From Lumbricus terrestris (lineage: Eukaryota > Annelida > Clitellata > Crassiclitellata > Lumbricidae), in the NCBI GenBank assembly GCA_949752735.1, contig OX457043.1, forward strand, positions 44,565,263-44,629,262: a stretch of DNA of 64,000 bases. The letters are read 5' to 3'. How positions within the stretch are numbered: position 1 is the first letter of the stretch; each line of letters opens with the position of its first letter. A program made the translations under genes and the position numbers. The notes below the pieces were generated by a model, which saw only the letters and a program-made list of their open reading frames with translations, was not told the DNA's origin and did not search any database. Shown piece by piece: positions 10,786-20,900 of this stretch.

Positions 10786-10963
10786 CAGGGCTTAAAGTGT
10801 GCCTGGACGGTCATGGACGGCGTCCATGCACTTGTTTTAAAATCTGAACGCCGTCCAGCCACTTATTGGCGAGCACAGACTGGAAAGGTAAGGGGCGTCC
10901 AGGCACTTCTTTTCGAGAGGTAAAGGGCGTCCAGGCACTTATTTTTCCACACTTTAGGCACTG
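10786..10963. mobile_element. Probable hAT-like MITE (178 bp)
   Basis: The ends CAGGGCTTAAAGTGTG and, complemented, CAGTGCCTAAAGTGTG match at 14 of 16 positions. The flanks (CATGTCTG left, CATGATGTCTG right) look like a target duplication with a 3-base insertion. The interior repeats a GGGCGTCCAGGCACTT motif. It abuts the degenerate minus-strand gene that follows. Confidence 0.65.
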
Positions 10964-12190
10964 CATGATGTCTGCAATGTCTTCTTGAAAACGTTCGTGT
11001 GATACATAGGGTCATAGACAACACGTCCTTAACCAAATCCTTGTAGTTTTCTGCCCTGACATTCCAGTGGAAGTTAGTTAACACCACACGAAATGAATCC
11101 TAAGCTTGTTTCTTGTCGCCCTGAAGCAGGTTGTCAAACATCTCATCTCTGACTAGCTATCTGACTGATCTGAGGACCAACAAAGCTTCCTTCTTTAATT
11201 TTTGCTTCGCCAGGGAATTTGGCAGCCAAGTATAGGAAAGCTGATCCAGTCCGGTACATGAATTTTACGACGTTCTTCATCACACTGAGTTTGGTGTATA
11301 GCGACACTAGCAAGACTGTCTGGGTTTCAACCATTGCTAGGCGTTGCACAATGCACATAGCCTACTTCTCCCCGACGCCCAGAGATTTCCTCTCAGGCCA
11401 GTTTCTACTCACTTAGTGCAAGGTCCTTGCTCGACTGTCCAATTCACATAGAAAACAGCAATATTTTGTATAATCCAAGCTGCGGACTCGTCAAGAAAGC
11501 CAATATACTTTCAAGTCACAATACAGATGTCATCCATACCTGCTGTATTGAACAGAATTCAATAGGTATTTTAGGTTGTCGTAGGTTTTCTTCATGTGGA
11601 CGGGAATGGATGAAAGCTGGTTTCCAATATGCAGCAGCTCCGCATCGAGACTCAATTTCGTGGAGTCCATGAATAGTCGCCATTCTAGAGGGTCATGTTT
11701 GATTCCGAGGGCATTCATCAGACAATCTACATTGGGGAAGAAGACAGGGTCATCTTCCTTGGTGAAATTTTCCTCAAACTGCCCATGACGAGTGTGAAAC
11801 AATATTGTCACTCGGGTATTTTCTTAGAGAAGATTCCATTCATTTAAATCTTGATCCAAGTAACCCCGCCTTGGCCTTGGATAAGTCCAGGAGGCGAACA
11901 AGATCGTTCAGTTTACTCTGGGTGAGAATGTGTGGCACAGATGATACACCTTGGCAGACGTAAGGATCATCCCTAGATGTTGAAGGCTGCGGAGAACTCG
12001 AAGTCGCTTCGCTTCCCTCCTCATCGTCTGAATCAATGAAAAATTCTTTCGGTGGATCCGGGACTGGAAGTCCTTCGCCATGCAGAGTTGGTCGGATTGC
12101 ATATGGTATATTGGGGGTACGCTATTGACCACTTCCATTTCCTTGTCATGAATGCAAAAGTAGTAGGTTAATGCATTACGACACATTATT
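10964..12190 (-). pseudogene. Degenerate multi-copy gene of mobile-element type (IDSSK/DPxEWRLF family)
   Basis: Minus-strand fragments in changing frames resemble a protein family that I recall as highly repeated in invertebrate genomes. They run from LTQSKLNDLVRLLDLSKAKA (near 11930-11870), through a segment with NALGIKHDPLEWRLFMDSTK (near 11700), to EAKIKEGSFVGPQI (near 11190) and FHWNVRAENYKDLVKD (near 11050). Several stops and frame changes interrupt it, and the 3' part is cut off at the MITE ending at 10963. I do not know its function; its copy number elsewhere suggests a transposable-element origin. It is absent from the second unit, so it arrived after the segmental duplication. Confidence 0.55.
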
Positions 12191-12617
12191 GTGTTGCAAT
12201 ATGTAGTTTGAGAAAATTAATGGTGATGACCCACATAATGTAGGCCGACTCAATGCGTAGCCTACTGAGACATTTGTACGTAACCATCTCTGTCTCTCCT
12301 GAACGAGAGCTAATCGACAAATTTTACCACCATATTCGTGTTCAGCAACTCCAAATTAGTTAAGATTTGCTATTTTTATCTAAAATACATTGTGTGTGTT
12401 ATCCAGTGAAATCTAAAGGTTGGTAGGATCAATGATTCTTCTTCTCATCATATCTCAAGAGACACGGATAGGATCGATATCTGCTGAAAACGTCAAAACA
12501 AACACTGTCCGAAATTACATAAACTTGACCGCTTACTGACACATTGTCACATGCAAAATTGGATAATAAATATCGTTTTGTGTGCCGGTCGAAAGGGTCG
12601 ATTGTGCAAAAAGTGCA

Positions 12618-12676
<59 letters not shown>

Positions 12677-13031
12677 AAATTCTAGTTGGCAAGTCTATAC
12701 GCACACTCGATCATGCAGCCCTGACGCCCACTTCGATCTGTCATTTTGGCCTATTTACTGCAGGTCGTTTTGCTGGAAATTCCCAGTGTGTGGTTTTCTC
12801 TGTGGTTTCCGAATGCTTTGTTTGATATGAAGCTGTTGAGTCACTGATGCGTATCTTGAACAATTATTATACCAATATTTAGTAGCCTAAATTTTGAAGT
12901 CTATTTCATTACAGACAGTGTTTCTTTTGATTTTTTCAGCAAGTTGTCGTCCGTATCCGTGCAAGAGAACTGTTGACAAAGATGGTGAATAATAGCCTAC
13001 TAAATTCTGGTGATTTACGTCTGTGGCTTAG

Positions 13032-13330
13032 CATCTTCTTCTTTTCGTTCTCTGCCTTTAGGCAGGTTCGAATGTTTGACGTTTCCATGCATTCTTCTCT
13101 GTTCTGTGCTTTCTTTTTCAGCTTCTGATAACCGTCTTTCATCATCCAGTCCATCAGTCTTTGTCTTGGTCTGCCTCTCGTTCTTTTCCCATCCATTTCC
13201 CCCTCTATGACTGTTCGTAGCATCGAGTCTCCTCTGAGTGTGTGCCCGCTTAGCGTACGCGTGAGTAAACTACTGATATTCGATGAGGAATTATGTAACC
13301 AAAGCCATTTTGCATTTTTAGCGATAGTAG
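13032..13330 (-). mobile_element. LINE ORF2 C-terminal fragment
   Basis: The minus-strand translation contains SGHTLRGDSMLRTVIEGEMDGKRTRGRPRQRLMDWM. This matches the common C-terminal pattern GH.LR...LL.TVIEG...G.R.RGRPR that follows the RT domain in many LINEs. The second unit lacks the part 13032-13250 at the paralogous position (near 30875), and GCTTAGC occurs at both borders, so it is a post-duplication insertion. Confidence 0.7.
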
Positions 13331-13504
13331 TGATGCTTACCTTAGAGTAGGCCACTGATGCGGCGAAGTGACCGTCTCATGAGGTAAGGCTACGCTACTC
13401 TATGTGAGAACAGGACATCTGAAGGGTATACAGCTCAAGAGGAAGATGTTTCGAATTTCTGATCATGCATCTGCTGTATGATAATTAGGGGCGCTTACGT
13501 AACA

Positions 13505-13892
13505 CTGTTTTTTTCACCTTCATCTCCACTTCTCCTTCTCCTCTTTCTCCTTCTCCTTTTTCTCCTTCTTCTCTTCATCCATCTGTTCTCTCTCTTTCTT
13601 CTCTTTTTCGTCTTCATCTAATTCCAATTCGAAATCTATTTCTTCTTCTTCACTTTCTTCTTCTTTTTCTTTTTCTTCTTCTTCTTCTTCTTCTTCTTCT
13701 TCTTCTTCTTCTTCTTCTTCTTCTTCTTCTTCTTCTTCTACTTCTACTTCTTTTTCTTCACTTTCTTTTTCTTCTTCCTCTTCTTCTTCTTCCTCCTCAC
13801 TTTCTTCTTCTTCTTCTTCTTCTTCTTCTTCTTCTTCTTCTTCTTCTTTTTCTTCATCTTCTTCTTCTTCATCATCATCGTCATCATCGTCG

Positions 13893-13990
<98 letters not shown>

Positions 13991-14130
13991 GCCTTCTTCT
14001 TCTGGGCTTTCCTCTTTTTCGTATTCTTCTCTACTTTCCCCTCCTTCTCCTCCTCCCCTCCTCATCGTCTTCTTCTTCTTCTTTTTCTTCTTCGTCATCT
14101 TCTTCTTCGTGTTCTTCTTCGCATTCTACT
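13505..14130. repeat. Compound (TTC)n/(ATC)n microsatellite
   Basis: It is polypyrimidine TTC/TCT with scattered interruptions (13505-13860), then (ATC)n and (GTC)n (13861-13990), then TTC again to about 14130. The paralogous tract in the second unit (31241-31783) is almost purely ATC/GTC. The long acidic minus-strand frame through it is a by-product of the triplet repeat. Confidence 0.95.
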
Positions 14131-14939
14131 CTTCCTTTATTCCATAAGATGATGAGGTATGAACAAGATGTATCCATTTCTCTATCTCCGACCTTGTTGA
14201 TTGCAGGTATCATGTCCACTCACGGTAACACTAGATATCCTGTACACTGTCTATTAGGCTACAGTTAGATCTACTTAATAGTACAATCGTTTGATTCGTT
14301 TCTAATCTTACTGCCTTACGTCGTGTTTATTGGTGGTTCATGATATTTAAAAGTATTTTGGTTCGCTCTTTCTTTTTATAGCCTACTTACAGGGCTGAAA
14401 GTGGTTTGGAAAAGTTGCCGGGTCTGACTTTTGGCCGGAAAGCGCCGAGGGCGCGAAGCTGCTAGTGCCGAAGGCACGAAGCCCATACCGACTAGGGGGT
14501 CTGTGGGAGCGTCGTAAGCTCCACCAGCGGGGACCAACGCATTTTTAGCTGTGTTGACCTCAACTAGAGTCCATTTTAGGCTCTTATTTGCCAGCTATTT
14601 TATGAACGATAAAGTCATGAAAACTTCAAGACGAAGTCTTTTTGCAGAGTAGCAGATTATCAGGATAACAAAGTCAAAGTTCTATATTGCAAAAAAATGG
14701 GTTTCGTCTTTACCATGATCACAAAAGTTACAAGTTTAGGCCTATAACAAGTTTCTAAGTTTACAGCTGTCATAATGATGGGTACCGTATAGGAAAACCC
14801 TTTATGGGTTTTGCCAGCTCAACCCACACAAAATGTGTAATTTCAATTCTTATTTTTTTAAAGCTAATTCCATGAAGGCTTAGCCTATACTTTGTGTATT
14901 TTGCAACCATTGCTTAGTGTTGAGCCACTAGCCTCAAGT

Positions 14940-15575
14940 CACTTCACTATGGTTGAAAATCCCATGCAGAGCGAATCCACATCAAAGTTCTCTCCTTAAC
15001 CTACAACTCTTTACAAAGTTAGCCTACAATGCTCCCAGTCCAGATATCTTTGCGATCTGTTCACCATCCAGCCAATCAGCTCTACCCGATCATCGGCCTG
15101 TCTTTCTCTCTCGACCGCCGGTCACAAGTCATCTCAAGTTCTCCAACCGAGTCATATCCAACACAGCACCATACATTTGGAATGATCTGTCTCCTGAATT
15201 CCGATCTTTTTCAGTTCCTCCACCATCATTACTGATCACACACCATCACCTTCCTCAGGCTCCTTCATCCATCACACCTTGGGCTTTTAATTCGAAAATG
15301 AAGTCACGCCTTTTCAAAAACTCCTACTATGTCTCATCTGATCCTCCACCCTCCAATTCCCGGTGCAGACGACACTCGCCTTAGTTGCTGTCCCGCCCCC
15401 TCTGATCCTTTGGTAACTCGACCTGAACCACCTTCGGACTACTCTTACGGACAACTCTTTTGACTCGACGCAGCGCTCGTGAATAAGCTGGTGCCCCGCG
15501 TTTGGCTTTTGAGTAGCGCTTTGGAAGTTTGGAGATGACGGTTACGATCGATTGCGATTACTAAGAGAGGGATGG
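14940..15575 (+). mobile_element. LINE 3'-terminal fragment nested in the 14.4-17.2 kb element
   Basis: The plus-strand translation includes FSNRVISNTAPYIWNDLSPEFRSF, the usual C-terminal pattern (R.FS..AP.LWN.LP..LR) of CR1/L2-type ORF2. It ends in a GTGAATAAGCTGG...GATTACGAT-type 3' tail (about 15480-15560). The same tail occurs at about 48545-48620, so both come from one LINE family. Confidence 0.7.
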
Positions 15576-16685
15576 GTTTGGTGGACCGTGGAGGAGATAT
15601 GCCCATCCCATTATCAAAATGTTTTTGAATTTACACGCTGCAATATTAGCATGTTAGACTGTCATTATAGCGAAAATGCTCATCATTTCAGTGCTGATAG
15701 TCGTGGTTTACGGCTTAAAAGTGTGTTCTCCTATAGGCCTATATTGTTTTAATCTGTCAAATTTCCTAACTGTAATGGTATTATTTTAAGCTGTCATCTT
15801 AAAATAATCTTTCATAATTTCACTGCTGAAAGACTTGATTTAAGAGTTCAACAAATATCCCTTCCCCCAATGGTAAAATTTGATGAATTTCCACATTGCA
15901 GTAGTAGCATTTCAGGCTGTCATTTTAACGAAACGGCTCATCATTTCAATGCCGAAAGTCGCGGTTTATGACTTCAAAAGTGAACCTTTGTATTTTTAAA
16001 ATGATTTTACATAATTATCCACACTGCAGTGGCATCATTTTAAGCTGTCATCTAAACAAATTTCTCATCATTATTTCATTGCTGAACGAAAATTTAATGG
16101 CTTAAGTGTTCAATGAATGTCTCCACTACCGTCACCACGTCGTAGGCCTATAAATTTTTGAATTTCCACACTGCAGAGGTAGAATTTTTTGCTGTCGTCG
16201 TAACAAAATTGCTCATTATATATGGATAAACAGTGGATAACACTCGAGAAATTTATGGAGTCTAATGATATTTCTGAAATATTTCTGAAATATTGGGGAT
16301 ATCAGCATCTCCATCCCCAACCGCAAATTTCGGGATCCGCCTTCTGGCCACCTAAGTCTCCGCCTATGAATGCTGCTGCTAATTTAACACCCCATTTCCT
16401 AATGTGATTGTACACTGTACAGGACTACCGGCGTAGCCCCACCCAGGAACCCGGCGGGTCGCCCAGTAAGGTTATGGTGCACATAACCTCATCACGGGTC
16501 TGCAGAGCTACGGTGTATTCATTGGCATAAACATCTACGCTAGTCATTTGCCAATTTAAAAAAAAAATCCTACCGTTTTAACCTAGTTTTTGGCGAATGA
16601 CGACCTTTTTTAGTCATTCGCAACAGATGTTTGGTAAACAAGCGACCCGGCTGACACCCGGCAACAGCAGGTCTCGAAAATCAAT

Positions 16686-17124
16686 GAAGGTTTCAAATTA
16701 CCCCCTCCTAAACATTACCCCCCGGTAACTTGAAACCGGTTTCAGATTACCCCCCGGAAACTAGATTTGCATCAATCATCGCATTTATTGCGCTAACAAA
16801 ATCAGAAAAATCATCCCGCTTCTTGTTTTGGTCTGAAGAATATCATCCGTCATCCAACTTCGTGGTTTGTTATCAATATTTTGATCCGAAAAAAAATAAT
16901 AGCCTCGAAGCCATTTTCTCCATTGTAACTTCAGCGGCGATCAGTATTTTAATTACGGATGAAAATATTGATAACAAACCACGAAGTGGGATGACGGATG
17001 AAAATCTTCAGACCAAAACAAGAAGCGGAATGATTTTTCCGATTTGTTTAGTGCAATAAATGCGATGATTGATGCAATTTACAGTTTGCAGGGGGGTAAT
17101 GTTTAGGAGGGGGTAATCTGAAAC
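16686..17124. repeat. Foldback (long inverted repeat) of about 190-bp arms
   Basis: The left arm begins GGTTTCAAATTACCCCCTCC. The right arm ends with the near-complement at 17090-17124. Internal segments also match in inverse (for example GCATCAATCATCGCATTTAT at about 16768 and its complement near 17060; GTGGTTTGTTATCAATATTT and its complement near 16965). The loop is roughly 16890-16940. It looks like a hairpin-type MITE, but no target duplication was found. Confidence 0.8.
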
Positions 17125-17174
17125 CTTTACACCGGGTCGCAGACCCGGACCTACCCGGCTCACTTTCAGCCCTG

Positions 17175-17916
17175 CCTACTTATGAAATAACTGAATCGCC
17201 TGTAAATAATTCAATGACGAATGTTGCAGGGTCGTAATGCAGGACTTTTATGTATTCACGTTTTTATATCGACCGCATGGCTTCCAGCCTATTATTTTAT
17301 TGTTCGATGGATTGGTAGAAGGATACCAGTAGCTATTCTGTTTCGGCCGAATATTATCGGTCTGTTCGAATATGAATAGTGGTCACGTGGCATATGCTTC
17401 TGCATATGCGGCTGCTATAGCGAGTGTACTGAAGTAACCTTTTCTCATTAATTAACATAATAATTTTTATATGCTGTGGCCCTTATCTACTGCATGGACC
17501 GCGGTATCTCATTTTCAGTAGTCTCATTCTTTTTGTACGCCTATAAAATTATGCATTATACAGTGAGTGAATGTTGTCGGCAGATCTATTTTTTCACTAT
17601 TCGGCCGAATAGTGATAATCACCTGTTTAGAACAGCATTAATAACTTCCCATCGATGTACATAGCTATTCAGTTACGCTGCGGAACTTGCACATATTTGT
17701 CTATTTCACAGATAAATGGCAGCTAGAATACTTGTCCATGCGATCGACATTTGAATTTCCTGAATGGCGTACTGAACCAAACAACAATGGCATGCATGTC
17801 AACAAAAGTGTGCATCTCCGCCAGATGTGACTGATCTCAACAACAAAGGAAGAGCAGCTGCTGAACTACACCGTCAATCAAATGCGACGTGTGGCACTTC
17901 TGATTACTACGAAACG
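17175..17916 (+). promoter_or_regulatory. 5' flank of gene B conserved with gene C; candidate promoter and leader
   Basis: This region aligns piecewise with 31930-33676 upstream of gene C. It includes a perfect 20-bp palindrome CACTATTCGGCCGAATAGTG (17595-17614) and a shorter GGCCGAATA motif near 17345, and both kinds recur upstream of C. TTTGTCTATTTCACAG (ending 17711) looks like a splice acceptor and is conserved in C (ending 33481), so a 5'-untranslated intron is possible. A TATAAAAT lies near 17544 but is not conserved. No promoter can be asserted from the sequence alone. Confidence 0.4.
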
Positions 17917-20900
17917 ATGAGTGATAAATCAACTGATTCAGAACCTAGTGAAGACTCATTCACGCCTAGAATTATTGAGGAACCGTGTAAAATATATACT
18001 GAGAATGAGGAAGATGAGGAGGAGGAAAAAATAGAACAAGAGAAGGAAAAGGAAGAAATAGAAGAAGAGGACATTCTGGATGTCTATAAGAAAGATGGAG
18101 AACAAGGTTTTAGTCAGCTCTACCTTGCAGTAGAGGATCAGGACACAAAGACTGTTAGAAGATTGCTGAAGACATCGGTGAATTTGAATGAGCTGGACCC
18201 AAACAAAGACATTCGTTCGCAAATGTATGCTACTGTAAAAAAGCTACTGAATAAGAATGCAGGTGTTGCTTCGCGAAAAGCATTCGACCGGACTTCGCTT
18301 AAAAAAATTCCAGAAAATGGTCACTTAAGATTTGCACATGGATCGCTGAAAAGCAACGCAGATACCAATACTGAAATGGGTTGTGCGAAAATTGCCAAAA
18401 CACTGATGGAATATGTCGGTGGAATCAACGCAGTTAATAAGAATGGCGAAACTGCACTCCATCTTGCAGCAAGAAATGACCGAAACGCTATGGTAAAGAT
18501 TTTGCTCAAGCAATCAGAGGAAAGAAAAGTGCGCTCGCGTTTGAAACTTGATCTAAATGAAGTTCTTCCAGATAAGTTGGAACTTTCGGCACAACAACCC
18601 AGTAGAAACAAAATTGATGTTGGTCAGATTCCGCACAATTCCGCATCACACGATGGTAATTTTGAAATCTTAGAAGCTCCATTTAGTAGTTATTCGAGCG
18701 CCAAGTCAGTCTTCTCATTGCAAGAGACACCACTCCAAGACCACCTTGCAGTTGAGAGTGAGCATGCAGAAATCGTTGAGAACTTGATATTCAATGGAGC
18801 GAATGTTAACGCCTGTAATAAACACAAGATGACTCCACTTCATATAGCCTGCCAATACGGCCACAGTTCGGTTGTCAGTATTTTACTGGACAACCATGCT
18901 ACCGTTGACGTTACGAAACAAACCTTCAAAACACCGTTTTATCTTGCAGCTGAGAATGGTCATGCAGATGTCGTGGATATGCTACTGCATCGAGGAATTT
19001 GTGATTTTATGATCAACTTCTTTAATGAGACACCATTGCACGTTGCTGTCAAAGAGCGTAACACAAAAGTTGTCGAGGTTATTTTGAAACACAGCCGCGA
19101 TATTTTTCGCAAATCAACCAAAGAAGAGCAGAAAGTTCAAGAAAATACCAAGAACTTTACTGCAAAGAGAGGTATCATGCCAATTGAACTCATGCAACCT
19201 GATGGTCGACGAGTCTCTGCTGGAATAGTTTGGACAGAAAGATGCACACCTCTGGAGACAATGCTCGGATCATATGGGCACACTGCGCTTGAACTAGCAG
19301 TTGAATCGGTTCAACCGAAAATGGTTAAGATATTGCTCAGTGAAGAGCGATGCTCATATTCAGAGCAACATCTTGGAGACAGCTTTCGTTGCACGATAAA
19401 CAGAATCACTGAAATGGATATGCGATATGAACTCATCTCTAAAATGAATAGCACGAGCATTATCGACATTATGGAAGTTCTATGTTACGATATACAACGT
19501 GAGATGAAACACAAAAACATCAAAGAAATCGCCCGTGTTCTTATGAATTCCAAAAAATTAAATGTAAACTACCAGGACGAGCATTTGAATACATTACTTC
19601 ACGAAGTCATACTGCAATGTAGAAATTGTTCTTACGATTGTCTCGCCAAAAAATCCAGAAAGCAATTTTTGCAGATTCAAACTCTAAACGACATGATGAA
19701 ATTGCTACTGGAGAACGGCGCAGACTTCAACATGAGAAATACTCGCGGTGAAACGCCTTTGATAATTGCTTCCCAACAAGGCTGTTCTCACGCCATTCAA
19801 AAGTTATTTGACTGGGAGCAAAAATCAGAATTGAAACTCGATCTTGACGCAAGAGACGAATATGGAACAACTGCTTTGATTAAAGCAGCTGAAAGACGTC
19901 ATGTCTCAGTAATGCGGTTGCTGCTTAGCCATAACGCTTCCGTTAATCTGCATGACTATTACGGATTTACTCCTTTGCATGCGGCAGTCTATGAGCCATA
20001 TAGCAACTCATCTGATTTACATTTCTTCTTCCAGGGGCTTCTTAAGCCAATATTGGATCAGTATGAAGATTGTATGAAAATGAACTCTCCGTTTGAGCCT
20101 AAATGGGGAGAGAAAACAATGGATTCATTTGAAACAGTTGAATTTCTGGATTATTTTTTCGATAGACCTAATGATGAGAAAACCACTCGATTTAAAGACG
20201 AAACGGTCAAGCTATTGCTGGCTATTGACGAAACCAATGTGAACGCCGTAGACTTCAAAGGAAATACGCCACTTGATTTGGCTGCAAAGTCTTCGAAGCG
20301 AATTACGTTTGAGACCTTAAGAGCACTTAAGAATTGTGGTGCCATTTGTAATTCATTAGAACCGATGGACGGAGCACCATTGGAAGTTGGAAGGGTTGAC
20401 GAGAGAGGGCGAGGTCAACTTCATGGACTGAACATCTCCCACGTTTCAAGTTGCGCAGTTGAGGATATGAAGATAATCAAAGCAATACTAGGCGCTGACA
20501 TATTCGAACTAATGGGTCATGGAATTCACCCAAAGCCAGAGAATTTCAGGGAGTCAGTCAATGCAACAGACGATAAAGGAAGAACTCCCCTTCACTACGT
20601 AATCATGCCACCATTCTACATAGTCACCAGAGAGCATAAGGAGGGGAATATCGATCTGACGAGGATACTATTAGATATGGGTTCCAGCATTGACGCAGTT
20701 GATAGATACGGCAAAACCCCCTTACATTATGCAGAGATGAATGATCAGCATGAGCTACTCATTCGTTACGGAGCTGATGAAAGCTTAAAAGACAGAAACG
20801 GACACACGCCTAAAGATCTTAGACAGTTACGAGAATCGGTGATTACAAGCACTGACAATGCAGAGACACTACTAATCGGGAAGATATCGCTTTGCACGTC

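Larger units (their letters stand above)
12409..14389. repeat. Paralogous intergenic block gamma, copy 1
   Basis: It aligns with 29660-31930, with remnants at about 43205-43390 and 46270-46335 and with 62980-63150. Landmarks are CTAAAGGTTGGTAGG, GTGTGTGGTTTTCTCTGTGG, GTGATTTACGTCTGTGGC, and CATGAGGTAAGGC. A (TTA)n tract (12618-12677), a LINE fragment (13032-13259) and a large microsatellite are embedded in it. It is non-coding. Confidence 0.8.
14390..17174. mobile_element. Large hAT-like composite element (2.8 kb)
   Basis: The termini CAGGGCTGAAAGTGG and, complemented, CAGGGCTGAAAGTGAGC are flanked by a perfect 8-bp duplication CCTACTTA (14382-14389 and 17175-17182). The second unit has an uninterrupted paralogous site near 31925-31935. 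Inside are a plus-strand LINE 3' end (14940-15575), several degenerate repeats of about 130-170 bp with a CACTGCAG...TTTTAAGCTGTCATC motif (about 15600-16230), and a foldback (16686-17124). No transposase frame is visible. It lies about 740 bp upstream of the start codon of gene B. Confidence 0.88.

Noticed and set aside
13520..14098. 192-codon minus-strand frame rich in Asp and Glu
   Set aside because: It is the translation of a TTC/ATC microsatellite; overlapping frames are equally open and its paralogue reads as poly-Asp or poly-His.
17827..17916. Upstream start of gene B at the in-frame GTG 17827
   Set aside because: There is no ATG between the TGA at 17773 and 17917, and C and D align from the ATG at 17917.
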